From NCBI GenBank assembly GCA_013399695.1, contig VXAU01003167.1, forward strand, positions 372,001 to 436,000: DNA of 64,000 nucleotides, read 5' to 3'. Source of the stretch: Formicarius rufipectus. Lineage: Eukaryota > Chordata > Aves > Passeriformes > Formicariidae. This document shows, piece by piece, positions 1 through 13,403 of the stretch (positions are counted from its first letter, which is position 1; each line of letters begins with the position of its first letter). Position numbers and translations under genes: made by a program. Below the pieces are notes generated by a model. That model was not told the DNA's origin. It ran no database searches and was given only the letters and a program-made list of their open reading frames with translations.

Positions 1-229
1 AATCTTACTACTTATTAGGCATAACAGTTTAACATTTTATCTTATGATTTTTTTAAAGTTTGTTATAATTGAGGTCCGAGAGCACAAGCAGAGCTGTGAT
101 GACAACTGCACTGGTCTTACATTATTCCTTCTCTGGAGAATCATCAGCATTTTCTGTTGCTGGCCAAAAACTAAAAGGAAAAAGGCAAGGCTGCAGGACT
201 ATGTGACCAGCTGAGGCACAGCTCCAGTG

Positions 230-1010
230 GGAATACTCTGACACCATGGTGCATGGGATCGATAGCCCAATTGAAGTGAATTGACACCAAAGTATGTGGC
301 ATGGGCAACAAACAGGAGGAGCTGAAAGCTATTGGGCAGCAGGAAAGTTATAACATAGCTGTCATCATGGGGACATGGTGGGATGCTTGCACAACTGGAG
401 TGCAATGGATGGCTGTAGACTTTTCAGAAGGGATAGGCAAGGAAAGAGTCAGCAGCATAGCCCTGTATGTTAGGAGTGTTATGACTATCTAGAGCTTAGT
501 GATGGTGCTGATAAAATTGAGTGTTTATGGGTAAGAATCAGAGGTAAGGCCAAAATGGCAGATATCCTAATGGAAGTTTGTTACAGGTCACCCAACCAGG
601 ATGAAGATACAGTTGAAATATTCTGTAAGAAGCCAGGAGAAGTCTCATGCTTGCTAGCCCTTGTTCTCATGCAGGACTTCAACAACCAAGAACAGATGCC
701 TGCTGACACAACATAGCAGAGAGGAATCAGTCTAGGAGGTTCCTGGAGTGCTTGGAAGGTAACTTCCTGACACAGCTGGTGAGTGAGCCAGCTAGGGAAG
801 GGCATTGTGATAATGAAATTACAGTTTTTGATTCTTGGAGAATCAAGAGTTGGGGTCAGCAGAACTTCTACCTTAGAATTCTGGAGGTCAGACTGGCCTG
901 TTTAGGAGACTGGCTGGGAGGGTCCCTTGGGAGACAGTTCTGAAAGGCAAAGGAATCCAGGAATGCTGGACATTCCCCAGGAAGAAAATACACAGAATAC
1001 TTAAACATTA
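230..1010 (+). mobile_element. CR1 LINE fragment, ORF2 endonuclease region
   Basis: A decayed plus-strand piece of CR1 ORF2. Conceptual translation from 301 begins MGNKQEELKAI, the well-known start of the CR1 apurinic-type endonuclease domain. It continues with a GTWWDA block, then (after frame changes) CLWVRIRGKAKMADI and a CYRSPNQDED-like block at about 510-610, and NFLTQLVSEPAREG near 757-800. All of these occur in the same order as in intact CR1 endonuclease domains. Several stops and frameshifts make it inactive. The 3' half of the element (reverse transcriptase and 3' end) is absent, so this is an internal fragment. It lies within the MARCHF11 intron, in the orientation opposite to the gene. 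Confidence 0.85.
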
Positions 1011-3287
1011 TGGTGTGTTGTAAAGGTGTATCTGTGAGAAACACATAAGGTTAAAGTGAATTATTCTCAAGCTAGCTTTTAACTCCTATGAGGCTCTAAC
1101 TAATTAGGTTTAGCTCAGTGGCTTAGTTTCTTGGTGTTCTGTACATTCCATGGATGTGTATATTTTGCAAAAACAAAATTACCATTCTCTGTCAATAAAT
1201 ACTATTCCTACTGTAATGTAGGAACTGTTCAATTTCCATTGCAGCTTTATTGGAAGTACTGAGTTCCACTGCAACCTAGATGTACACTTGATAGCGTTAT
1301 CTGAAAATTAAATATTAATGAATGGAGGAAATTAAAGCCTGCCATGGTTATTGCATTCTCTGCAACTTAAAGATGATCTGCAAAATTAAAACTGAAAACT
1401 TAGCTCTAGCAAAGACTGTCATGTTGTGGTCAGGTCCACATTCCTGGAAGAACACTAATTAAAAAAAAAAAAACAAACAACCAAAACATTCATTCTAATT
1501 GAACAGAGAAAGTAAGCCTCAGCAAGGTTACAAACAAGCTGTATGAAGGAGGTATTAAAAATTTTCCTGCCATCTAGTTGTTGTTTTGCCTATACAACTC
1601 TGTACTTCTCTTTGAACAAAAAGAGACAGTATCAAAAAGGGTTCTGGAGCTGCTTTTTCTTTCTCTCCTGGGAAAACAGCTGTTTGTAAATTCTAGCTAA
1701 AACTGTTGACAACTTTTAAATGAAAAAAAAAAGCTGAGCATGAGGCTAAGATTGTGCAGTCATCATTGTACTGATGCACACACCAAATGTATGTGAAAAA
1801 TTGCTCAGTGTGGAGGGACAGAACAAGCCCCTTCCACAAAAATGCCCTGGACACTTAATCACTGTACAGAGGGATCATCTGTTCTTGATCATTTCTGTTG
1901 ATGCCTGCTTGTCTATCATGTTGAAAATATTCAAGTATTAATCCCAGTCCCTTTACTGAAACTCACCTTTCATCTGCTAGCTGAACTTTTCAAAAGTGCT
2001 GGCTGCTCTTTCTCTGTCTTTTTGACTCTATGAATAATTAAATAATTTTTACAACCTGTGCAAGAGGAAACACAGAGGTTTTGTCTGAGAGTGTTCAACA
2101 CCCTAATGGTTGGTGCATTCCCTTGTGAGAAACCTTGACTCAAACCCATTGTTTGTCTGAGTTAAAGCAAGGTTTTAAACTTTTACCTCCAAAGATACTA
2201 TTTTAGTAACTGAGATTTATGTGGTATTCAGGATATTCAGTAGTAGAACTTCTTCCAAGTAATTTATTGGAGCACTTCCAGTTCCCATACATGTTCACTG
2301 AACCAAAGGGAAAGCAAATGAAATTGGTAACTCTATTCATATAATCTCCATAGGGATGGGTAGGGAGATGATCTTCATATGGTACAAAGCATCAGGAACT
2401 ACTTGTGGCTCTGGCATATTTCAGTGGTTCTGGATGCAGAAAGAGAGGCCATGGAAAGGTCTTTACTGGAAAAGAACCACAGAAATTATGAGAAGGTGAA
2501 AGGAATACCATGTAATGGAATTTTAGGGTTCAAAGTTCCCAGTTCACTGAAAGAAGACAGAAAGAGAACCCAAAGAATGTAGCTGTACAAAAAAATTTGA
2601 TTGGATAATCACAGTTTAGAAGTTGTAAAGCACCATTTTGTCTAAGGTACACAGTAATTACTGTTTTCCACTTTCTGCTTCTAAGCAGTCTGTGAATCCA
2701 AAGACATGCAATCAAGAAGTGCATCACCATCGATTATCACTGGATTCCCCTGCTTCCTGCAGCAACATTATTCACAGGTGAACAATAGTTGTGGCATACA
2801 ACAATTTCCCAGCTTTGGTTAGGAAAATGCACCTTCACTGTCCAATCTACTTCCTATTGTTATGTGGCAATATGTGTTTCAGCAGTGAAGGGTACAACCT
2901 CAGCAGAAAACAACTGAGTACAAATATTTGCCTCTGGCCTTTTTGGCCCTGAACAAACACTAATTCACAAACTGTGATCAGAATTTTCATGTGAAAATCG
3001 GGAAGAGGCTCAGCATGAGGGAAGAGAAAATCCTGATTTCATGTGCTTCTTTGTAAGATAAAACAAAGGAAACTTCAGATTTTAAGGACAACAAAAAGGC
3101 TAAAGAAACATGTCCTGAGTTCAGAGGTAAAGTTTTTGCCTTGTCTAATCACTAAGCAACACAATATATGTCTTGGCCAAAGGTTACAAGGCAGGATGAT
3201 AAGACTACCAATGTATTACGTACTAGCATGTAATCAGGAAGAAGGCTTGTATGAAATCTGGCAGGGCATGCTCTAAAAGCCATTTTG

Positions 3288-3326
3288 AATCTAATTTATT
3301 AGATTAGTAAATCAATTAGATTGATT
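3288..3326. repeat. Pair of AT-rich perfect inverted repeats
   Basis: AATCTAAT (3288-3295) is followed after two bases by its exact reverse complement ATTAGATT (3298-3305). Four bases later AATCAA (3310-3315) is followed after five bases by TTGATT (3321-3326). This gives two adjacent dyads sharing the AATC/GATT core. AT-rich DNA makes such dyads by chance fairly often, and no function can be assigned. Confidence 0.6.
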
Positions 3327-3543
3327 CTGTAGTCAATTAAACTAGTGTTAAATATTCACTTGAAGACAGTCATAATTAAAAAATTTTAGACTGTGCGAAT
3401 AAATATGGTAAATAATGTACTGCTTGCAATTTTGGCATGATGGAAGAATTAACTTATTTATTAAAATTTTTTTATATATTACACATTATATATAATAATT
3501 AGAAGGCTTTAAAATATGCATAATATATTTATAAAAATTAGTA

Positions 3544-3613
3544 NNNNNNNNNNNNNNNNNNNNNNNNNNNNNNNNNNNNNNNNNNNNNNNNNNNNNNNNN
3601 NNNNNNNNNNNNN
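3544..3613. other. Assembly gap (70 N)
   Basis: A run of 70 unknown bases. Both flanks are extremely AT-rich (TATATA-like runs at 3465-3540), which suggests a low-complexity sequence that failed to assemble. Confidence 0.98.
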
Positions 3614-4689
3614 TTAATATTTTTATTCTCAAGTTATTAGTTGACATATATTAAACAGCAACATTTTAAAACTCAATTGCATTATTTTTTCAGGCACTGC
3701 TAAATAATCAAAACTACATAATAATAGGTACTGTTGTTTGAGTCAATTCTCAACGTTTTCTAATAGTTTGGGCAGGCCTGATTTTGATCACTTATAATAA
3801 GACTCCATCTTTATGGAAACATATAAGATATACTGCTTAATAACAGAGTGGCAATTTAGATGCTACTTATCATCAAATATGGTAGTTCTATCTGTAAAAA
3901 AAGGAAATAGTTACCTCTATAGTATACACTACACCAGAAACTCTGTATTTAACTATATCATAAATATGTCTGAAATCCCTTGGAGTAATTAGATTAAATT
4001 GCCCAATACGGTTTTGAAGACTGAAAATACCCAGCTTTCTGACTTCTTGTGCATGAGCATAGTGCAGCAAGGAGCAATGGTTATAATATCAAAAACTGTA
4101 ATATCCATTCATATTATTGTGTTTGAAAATTCCTAACCTATGAATTGTTCTTGGCTTAATGGTGATTATATGATTTACACATAACCTATGCATCATCTCT
4201 TGCAGTACAAGTACAAATACAGATACAAAGTAAAAATACCTTCAGTTTCTCTCAAATACCAGAAGCACCAGAAGAATGGAAGGTAAGAAAGTACATGGTG
4301 TTCATATGGGAAACATGCTTATCAAAAAACTACCAACTGTTCTGCAAATTGTCTTTTTTTAAGTTTATGACTATAAACATAGTCATGTTTTTATTGTTAC
4401 TGGACAATAGTCCCATTTTTATATTCACTAATTGTGTATGATGCAGGCATTGGTCTTTTCAGAACAGTAGCTCGTAACATTGCCCCATCCTATGGGAAGT
4501 ACTGTTTCTGGATTCCTTAGCAAAATTAACAGTGACACTTGAGTTCTGATGAAATTAATTTAGCACACTCTTGGAAAAACACTTTCATGGTCCTATAGGA
4601 TATGAGCCCTGAAATAACTTGCTACCTACTTGAAAAATTCTTTGCACATACACTGCTGCTCTTCTTAGGAAGGAATTCCTTACTGGTGA

Positions 4690-4873
4690 TGGTGAAGCAC
4701 TGCAGTAGGTTGCCCAGAGAGATTATGAATGTCCCATCCCTGGAACTGTTCAAAGCCAGGTTAGACATGGCCCTGAGCAACCTGATCTAGCAATCAGGTT
4801 GGTGGGGAGGTCGGAACTAGAGTATCTTTAAGGTCACTTCCAACAGAAACCATTTCATGAACCTATGATTCTT
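4690..4873 (+). mobile_element. CR1 LINE 3' end
   Basis: Plus-strand CR1 3' end. The order of blocks is diagnostic: GGTTGCCCAGAGAGATTATG, CATCCCTGGAACTGTTCAA, CCTGAGCAACCTGATCTAG, GGAACTAGAGTATCTTTAAG, GTCACTTCCAACAG and finally ACCTATGATTC. The last block is the terminal ATTCTATGATTCT-type repeat of CR1. It is the 5'-truncated form typical of CR1 insertions and is well diverged. Confidence 0.9.
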
Positions 4874-6034
4874 TTTGACCTCTCTGGAATGGATAGAAAC
4901 CAGGAAGTTCCAAATGGCCCTGGTTCTGCTACTGTAGTCAGACCAAAATTTCTTGTTATACAAAGTTTGTGAGCAACTCGTCCTTACAAAACTGATAACT
5001 AATAAAAAAAAAAAACAAAAAAAAACCAGGGATGGTTCTCCATCTCAGATGGAATTATCATTAGACTCTGGGAAACACCTCAGCTGCAACCTGAGAAAGC
5101 ACAGAGGATCTAAGACTGCTGACAGCAGACAGAGCTCGTGTAGTAACACTAAACAGCATAAGCATGGTTCAAAGCACTCAAAGAGATAAGTGTCTCAGAC
5201 ATCTGGCAAAGGGAGGGCCTAATACACGTCTTCAGGTAGGTTTGCCCCATCAGACCTAGCTAACTGTTAGTAACTTATTGAACACTCAACTCTGAAGTAG
5301 AGAATACTGACTATGAATCAGTACCATAGAAAACTATGAGACAAAAAAATCCATAAAATGGCCAGTATACTGACACCAGCTTCTTGTTACACTGTACTGA
5401 CCTGTTTCTGTTGTATTGGTTTTAACTCTTAGAGGATTCTAAGGGGGAAAAGAGATCAAAGGAAATTGTGCATCATTTCTCCAGTCAGGGAACTCAGAAT
5501 GAGTGGGCAGCCTGTGCTGAAGGAGAAAGGCTGGTATTTTCTTGTGACTAGGAAAACAAGCCTCGCCAACTTTTCAATAGGACAGCTTTTCAAATGGCAT
5601 TTGTGAATGCCTGCTCATGGTCCACCAAAATAAAGCAGCCTAAGCTCTCAGCCAACATAATAATCAAGTTCAGTGGTGGAATTCTCCAGCAGGAAGCTAA
5701 GCGGCACCTACTTTGGACTCACAACATCCTGCAGAGATGTTCGTTGCCACATAGAGCTTAAGCAGTAAGATTGTGGTATTCCAGCACATACAGAAATTTT
5801 CAGAAAGTGCTTTTGCTTTATTAATGAAAATAAAGATGAGATGTGCAAATTAATCACCCCTTTGGAGTAATGCAAATTCCCACATAAATTTGAGTTTGTA
5901 AATAAAATTTAACTTTCTAAAGTAAATTTCTTTTTCGCTTCATAAATTTTTTTCTCTTCCCCTTTAAAAGATGAGGAGGGAACCTTTATCAGAGAGTGTA
6001 GTTATTGGATGAGGTTTCACAGCTTTAAATTGTA

Positions 6035-6283
6035 GGAGAACAGATTTAGATTAGATATTAGGAAGCAATTTTTTGCAGTGAGGAGGGTGAGGCATTGGAA
6101 CAGACTACCCAGAGAAGCCAGGTAGTAGAGTGGATGCCCCATCCCGGGAAGTGCTCAGGGTCAGGCTGGATGGGGCTCTGAGCAACCTGGTCTAGTGGAA
6201 GGTGTCTCTGCCCACAGTAGGGGTGTTGGAACTAGATGATCTCTCCGGTCTCTTCCAACTCAAACCATTCCATGATTTGTTGA
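6035..6283 (+). mobile_element. CR1 LINE 3' end
   Basis: Second plus-strand CR1 3' end, better preserved than the copy at 4.7 kb. Blocks in order are TTAGATATTAGGAAGCAATT, GGAACAGACTACCCAGAGAA, CATCCCGGGAAGTGCTCAGG, GAGCAACCTGGTCTAGTGGA, GTTGGAACTAGATGATCTCT and CCATTCCATGATTTGTTGAT. The 5' truncation falls in the last part of the element, as is usual. Confidence 0.92.
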
Positions 6284-7189
6284 TTCCCCTAAAGTGAATG
6301 GAATTAGGCCTTCATTACCAGAAGGGAAAAAAAGAGATAGTGTAACTCCTGCTAAAGCAGGTCTTTATCTCAGGAATCTTTCTGACTTCTCTCACCATAA
6401 TGGACAAGGAGTCATCAGCATAGTTACTGAGGTAAGTAGAGACACAGTCACAAATTTAATGTCACAACCAAGGGTCACATCCTTAGGGATTCACACATTA
6501 GAGACAACAGTGGTTCAGTACTTAGATAACCTGGCCAATTCATCAGTACAGCTAGGGAAAGATGAAAAAGTGATACCTGGACCAAGACATGGCTTCTTAT
6601 CCATCCACACTTCAGATATGCTAATGCAGGGTCATAGGATATAACAGTGTGGAAATTCTAGACTGTTTTTTTGGAAGCCTGTACTTCTGAACCCAAACAA
6701 GAAAGAAAGGAACCTTTTGGATGTTATCATGAGGACCTAATGTATGAAAGTTGCACAGTGAAGAGATTCACTTGTGTCACATGATGAACACCAAGACATC
6801 TCACAGTAACTTTAAAATACAGAAACTGCTTTCTATTCTAAAATAATCTATACTAGAAGACTGAAGTCCTTAGATCTTGCAGGTGTTAATTACTAAGGAT
6901 TACGTTCACAGCAATTATATCAGTGAGATCTAAAAAAGCATGAGGGAAAAACCCAGGAGAAAGTTAAGTTTTTAAAATTCTGACAGTCATAAACTCTTCC
7001 CAGTGAATGCACAGCAGTTTTCCCACAAATCTCCAAACACATTCAAGTACATGGCATCAACCCGCACTGGAGAAACTCTGAAGTAGGCACATTTCCCTTG
7101 AATAACCAGCAATTTAGCATTTTCTAGATTTTTAGCCCAAGGCTATAGGAAGGAAAGGACAGCTGAAGTAGAGGATTTTGAAATCATGG

Positions 7190-7600
7190 AGATCATAGAA
7201 TCATAGAATCTATCAATAAGGTTGGTAAAAATGTCAACAATCTTTGAGTCCAACCATTGATTTAGCACTACTGCATTCACCACAAAACCACATCGCCAGG
7301 TGCCACACATACACACTCCTTTGGAACACTTCCAGAGACAGTCATTCCACCACTTCCCTGGGCAGCCTGTTTCAATGCCTGACTATCCTTTTGATGAAGC
7401 AATCTTTGCTAATATCCAATCTAAACCTCTCTGAGCACAACTTGAGGCCATTTCCTCTGGTCCTATAGCTTGTTACTTACTTGGGAAAAGGGGTTCAACC
7501 CACCTCACTACAACATCTTTTCAGGCACTCGTAGAGAGCAATGAGGTCCCCACTGAGAATGCATTTCTATAAGATGTATTTGAAGGTCCCTCTGCTTATA
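7190..7600 (-). mobile_element. CR1 LINE 3' end, minus strand
   Basis: A minus-strand CR1 copy whose 3' terminus is at the low-coordinate side: ATCATAGAATCATAGAATC (7192-7210) is the reverse complement of the CR1 terminal repeat. It continues with GTCCAACCATTGATTTAGCA, CCACTTCCCTGGGCAGCCTG, CTAATATCCAATCTAAACCT, CCATTTCCTCTGGTCCTATAG and AGAGCAATGAGGTCCCC, the standard block order of CR1 read backwards. It lies in the same orientation as MARCHF11. Confidence 0.92.
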
Positions 7601-10199
7601 CGGAATAGTGGAAGATATGAAGACCTCTTCCATAAGTTTGACAAGTATCAGAAAGGCATCAATAATTAATCAAATTTCTATTTGACACAAGAATCCAGAA
7701 AGCAGTGAGATGATATGCAATACTCTGTAAGTGGTGTTTGAGGAGAAAGTGACCCTCTTTATCAAGTTTCAGGAGGATTTTAAGTCAACAATGTACAAAT
7801 ACAGGGAAAGTGTCCTTTTTGGAAGGTGACATCAAATGATTGGTGACATCACAATGATTCTCGTGGTCACTGAAGAAAGTGGTTATGTGGAGGACAGTGT
7901 TGTCATTGCAGGAAAAGGTTGCAAGTGTAGGACACCTATATCCTATTTGTGTTACTCTGATGTGAACCAGTGAGCTCACATCAGCTGTTACGCCCATTCC
8001 TTTGAGTAAAATCTGTCACATTGCTCTCCTATGAAAACACAGCCCTGAAACTGAGATGCAGAATTTAGTCATTCAAGGAGGAACAAAATGTGCTGGGAGT
8101 AACCACAAGGCATAATAGATTGCAAATTGCTGATTGCTTAGATAAAGCAATGAGAGACACATAAAGAATTCCATTAAGAAGTAGACTCTCTGTCTGCCTG
8201 TTCTTGCCCAGTGAGCAGGGGGAACCTCCTTAGCATGAAAGAAGAGAAGGTGTACTGAAGTTTAGTCTCATTTCCTCCAGATACAGTTTCCTGGACATTA
8301 TGGAATTTGCCTTTTTCAAGATCCTTGAAGTGCTTGAAATAGTATTCTTCTAGTGTTAGCAGAGTATCTAAATACACATAAAGCTGACAAGTATTTCATC
8401 TTGATGGTAAGGTTCAGGACTTTGGGAAACTACTAAGGAATTATTTTATCTGTTCCTTGGCCATAAAAGATGAGAAAAATGACCCTTAGCTGAGGAAATA
8501 GACTCAATCCACTAATATGGTTTGTGTGGGTAACAATACAGTGTACTCCTGTGCTGGGAATATGCTCATCACAGAAATGGCAAAGTTTAATACTGCCCTG
8601 GAGGGTAGACACTGCCAGAAAAATACACAAAAATGGGACACATACATCCACACAGAGTAGGGGAAAAGGAAAGGGCATGTGGCTAAAATTGGAGTATCTC
8701 GACAAGCTTCACTGAAATGCAAACAAAAGTATCAGAAAAAAATTAAGAAATAAAAGTAAATAAAAAAAAAAGATGAAATCAATTAAAACAAAAAGCACAG
8801 AACTCCATGGAAAAAGTGTTATGCAGGCAAAACTCACAATGAAGGTGCTCTGACTCAGGAAAGTACTGCAAAAGAACTGAGATCAAATTGTTCTTGCACT
8901 GTTGCACTATTGACATGAAAGGAAGTAGGGGCCATCCTCTGCACGTCACTGAAACAATAAGAAAGAGTCTTCAGAATGAATACCAAACATCCAGTTTGAA
9001 TCTATGTATGAGACAAAAATTTTTAAAACTCCAAATGCAATAGGTGCAAAAGCTGTCTTACCAGTGGACAAATTTAAGGAAGAACTAAGTTGGTTAGACT
9101 GTCAGTCATTTGGATGTAGCACTGAAGACTTCAGTGCAAATGGACCAACATTCAAAAGCAGTAAGTACTAAAAGGAAGTTTCAAAATTAATTTAATAAAA
9201 CTCTGACAGATTTCAGTTGTGGAAAAAACTACAGGGACACTTCAGGGTTAACATAGCAGAACTGGTAGAGAAGTCAGGAGGTTATGACAGTATTTGGTGC
9301 TCAGACCAGGTTACTTGCATTGCAAATTAGGCATGAGCTAAGGAATTACAGGCAAGAGGTATAAAAGAATGGGAATTAAAGGCCTGAATAATTGGGATTT
9401 TTGACATAAGACAAAAAGACAAAAATTTGTAGTGGAAAAACAAATCTTTGATCACTAAATAAATTTCATCAATTTTAGGCTAGCAGATCGAGCTATTGGG
9501 AAAGCATCCAATCAAACAAACAGAAAATGACAAAAAACAGTAATGCTAAGGTTCCCAAATGCAGGTCCCACACCATAATTGAAGCCTTGTATTGTTAGAT
9601 AATCTAAGCATTTCAAATGGCAGCAACTATGCATATGTAGCAACCTTGACTCCCATTTACTTTTGTATATTTTTTTCCTAATTAAGTCTGTTGTAAATGT
9701 GTAATTTAAGATTGTAATTACAGCAATAACTGTTATTCAATATATTTCCTCTAAAAAACAACCTGGTACCATGTCTCATGCTAGTTGTTTTTTTTCCCCA
9801 TGAAAGTAGTGAACCTTGAAAGTAGTTCTTCTTGAAGTAGTTAACCTTCTATTTAATACACCAAGATAATGCCACTCTTTGAATCTATGTTATATATCTT
9901 ACCACTAAATCAGGATGACACTTGTAATTAAAAATCTATTTCCAAGTACCATTCACAGTTTACACTGTGTTGATGCTTCACACCATTCTAGCAGTCAAAC
10001 TGCCTTGAGCACAATCTATGCATTTCACAAAATAAAACCAGAAAGCAGCTGCTTTGTTAATAAGCTACAGGAACATATGAGGGGCACACACCCACATGCC
10101 TTTGATGCTATTATTTTTTTAAATTATGCTCTGCTTTTTTTTTTATTCTACTTGATTATTTTAATATACACTCTAGAAGTCCAACAGAACTGCTGACCC

Positions 10200-11600
10200 A
10201 CTTGATTCTCTCCATAATCCCCCATATTCTTTCCTGATGGCTTCAGGTCCCATTTGATGAGCTGACCTCTCAGATGAATTCATTTCTCCTCATCACTTAC
10301 AAGTACCCTTCAGTACTTGTAGTCAGTATCTAGTCTTTTGTTATTAGTTCCTCTCTATCCCTCCTACCCTCTCATTGTGATAGAATCAGTTCATTTGTTC
10401 ACCTATTATTCTTCATTATTTGATGACTTTCAGATCATTGGTACTTATGATAGTCTTCCATCCCCTGTTCCCTCTCACCTGTCATTAGTTATCAATTATA
10501 TCCATCCTTCTAAAGCTTCTACAGCTTTGTTCCTTCTTTCCAGTATAACGTCCATCTTGCACTCTCTCAGCTCTGAAGGAACAGCCAAATATTTAGCTAC
10601 TAGTATGGCAGCACTGCACCAGTGGCCTGCTCATTTACTCCATGAAAAATCTGCTCTTTTATCTGGATGGCTAACCAAAAGTAATTTACAAACTTAATTG
10701 ACTTTTGTCTTCACACTATTTTGCTGCCTTTATTTTCCAATTCCCTACTCCTTTTATCTCCAAGTCTCTGTATTTATCTCCAAGTCTCTGCATTAATCAC
10801 AAGGAAACAAAGAAAACACAACATGAAGTTCACTATCTCATTAGAATCTTCTCTCTGATGTCTTCTGTTTTTTTCATTTCTGTCTTTTACATCACTGAGG
10901 AAATTTTTACTGTAGTCTCTTCTTCTATAATCTTGTACTTTGCACCTCTGACATGTGCTTTCCACAATTCTCTTTTTCAGTCTCTCATATACCTTCAGAT
11001 CTTTCCAATAAAGTACACAGGAAATGTATTTTGCCTTTCCCACCACAGAAAAAAACCCACAACTGCTCTCTTCAAAAGCTCTGCCATCCTTTTGTTTCTA
11101 AACTCAGTAAGTATGCTATTTAGAACTGATCATAATCATCATTTACCCAGTGCAGTCACTGAGATGACTCTGAGTGTATCAGAATAAAAGGTCTATCTAT
11201 CCCAGTAAGTTCTCCCTAGGAGTGGCCAAAAGCAGATGCTTAGAAAAAGAATGAGTGTGAGAAGTACAACTACTATACCTAGGCTGATGAGTGACATCTA
11301 TTTTTCTGTTTGAGACCTCTCTCCCCTGTCAAAACTAAAGTCTCTTTCTACCACTTTTTGTACAGATCTTACCATACATCTAAATTCATTCAAATCTCTG
11401 GGATTGTCATGTCCCAGCCTTCCTCAAGCAGTATAGATTCATCTTCTGATCCATACATCTGGTTTGTAATCCAGGAATTATCTTAAATGTAAATAATTAT
11501 TTGGATCCTCCAGCTCTCAATATTTCTTAAACTTGCATGTGCTTTCTATGCAGCATATCTAAGACAATTCCTACATAAAAAAATATTTCTCATCATCACT
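10200..11600. other. Pyrimidine-skewed block, long chance-like ORFs
   Basis: The plus strand is visibly T/C-rich (TCCCTCCTACCCTCTC, TCTTCTGTTTTTTTCATTTC). The skew depletes plus-strand stops and leaves open frames of 119 codons (10338-10697) and 160 codons (10705-11187). Their translations are rich in S, L, F, I and H, as expected from pyrimidine codons, and contain no recognisable domain. I treat them as composition artefacts of intronic DNA, not genes. The block could also be an old unidentified retroelement or an antisense noncoding exon. Confidence 0.45.
10753..10790. repeat. 20-bp tandem duplication
   Basis: The 18-base string TTTATCTCCAAGTCTCTG occurs at 10753-10770 and again at 10773-10790 with a 20-base period and no mismatch. 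This is a recent replication-slippage style duplication. Confidence 0.85.
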
Positions 11601-13403
11601 TTTATCTTATGTCTCGATTACTGTAAGCTCATGACAAAAGTAATTTTCTCAGTACACTGTGCAGTTTAGAATGCCTAATTGGAGGTTTGAGCCCTTTCTC
11701 TTGGTTATGCCTACAAAAATGAAAAGTCTTCATCCAGCTGAGCATAGTCATTAGCAGAAACTTCTACTAAACCTTTACTCCGCTTCCATAATGAAGTACT
11801 TGAAGAGTTTAACTTTGTATTTGTTAATATAACATGTACATGCATACATGAAGTCTTGCAGGAGAGTCTAGCTCATGCTTATCTAGTTGATGCCAGGATT
11901 ACTCACACTAACAAATTGAAACTGTAATGCAAGAAAACTGTTGAGCATGCTAATTTTTTAGCTTAAATCTTAATAAACACCATTCAGGTGAAAAACCACT
12001 GAACTTACAAGCCACATTTCACCTCCAGTAACTACATACTTGCTTAAATAACTATGAGTACAACCGTAACTTTTTTTCTACTTTTAAGAAATTAGGCCTA
12101 GCAAGTAAGCAATTACTTTTTAAAATAACTGTTTTGTTGATTTTCCTGATGCCAGAAAAGGTGCTGAATTGCCATGCATTTGGGTCTTAAATTAGCACAT
12201 CAATCTACTGTATCACTTTTGGAATAGGTCCATTTCGCCTAAGTACCAGAATATACTGTTTTAATGAGCAGGATACATTAAACATCTGATGTAATACTAT
12301 TTTGTGACAGACTACTTTGACAGTCTAGAAAAGGTTATTCTCTAAATAGCTTTATCAAGAAGTTTCCTTTGTGGATTTATAAAGAAAAAATTGAAGTCAA
12401 CTGGTTCTGAAAGTACTTGAACCTAATCTGAACAGCTGTAAGCAAATACTCCAGATATCCTATATCCAAGGAATGCTTATCATGCTCACACCACTGCCAT
12501 TACCATCCAAGCATGTCTTTTCTATAAAACTCCAATCAATTGCAGGCACAGAAAAGTGACCCGAGTGCTCTGGCCTTTGAGAGCTCCATCATCCCCAAGC
12601 TCTTAGGATCAAAACTGAAAAAAGATACAATTATCTTATTAAATGTGTTCCTCAGATGTTATGAAATACAATTTCCAGGATGGAATTTGAAGCCTCTAAA
12701 GAATTCTGATATGCAAAGTAGTATTAAGGCTTCCCTAACAGATCTGCTGAAGCTTTGAGTTTCTCCCCCACCTCTCCCTGAACGTTACCACTGTAATTCT
12801 CAAACTTCCAGCTGCATGCTGTGATACTGCTAAAACAGAGCTGTGAAAAATGTTACTCCACATTTCAACTTTTTAAACAGCTACTGGTAGACAGAACTTT
12901 AAGAATGTTCTACTACTCTGGATTGACCCAAGGATGAAAAGTCACCTTCTTTTACATTTTTACAGGAGATGAATACACAGGCAACAGAAGTTTTATTTGT
13001 CTCTCCCCTCTGGACACCAAGCTTGAAGAATGAACAAAATCAACCTCTGACTGAGTCTTTACCAAACTATACAGACAAGGTTAAAGTTTAGAAAGTGAAT
13101 CAGGGAGACCCAAGTTGTTCTGTCATGTTCCATCATGATTTAACTACTTACAGAATTTATCACCCTCTGAAGACCACTTCTACAGCAATCCAAAAACTAG
13201 GAGAACATGATAGAATCAAATGACTACACAATTTAATATGTAACTGGTCTTAAAATCTAACTTTAAGTGGGTCCAAGTGCTACCTGGTGAAGCATATGGG
13301 ATCTTCTGCTGTATTTTCCAAAAACCTTGGAAGTAAAAGAAAGAATAATTTTGTTTTTAAAAATTACTGGAAAAACATACTTTTAAAGAAATAAACAAAT
13401 TAC

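Larger units (their letters stand above)
1..13403 (-). other. MARCHF11: MARCHF11 intron 2 (partial)
   Basis: This stretch lies downstream of the donor at 13403 (GTAATTTG on the minus strand) and is expected to be intronic. I searched by eye for the remaining MARCHF11 coding sequence, which in the family encodes two transmembrane helices and a cytoplasmic tail, and did not find it. Exons 3 and 4 are therefore probably left of the window. Besides the CR1 pieces and short repeats listed separately, the stretch is AT-rich unique-looking DNA. The open frames in it (at most 160 codons) show no recognised domain. Confidence 0.6.

Noticed and set aside
6294..6644. 116-codon frame immediately after a CR1 3' end
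   Set aside because: Adjacent to the repeat but without domain or splice signals. The length is unremarkable in 64 kb of DNA.
1..13403. Remaining MARCHF11 exons encoding the two membrane helices
   Set aside because: I looked on the minus strand for the family's hydrophobic segments and C-terminus and saw none. They are probably outside the window.
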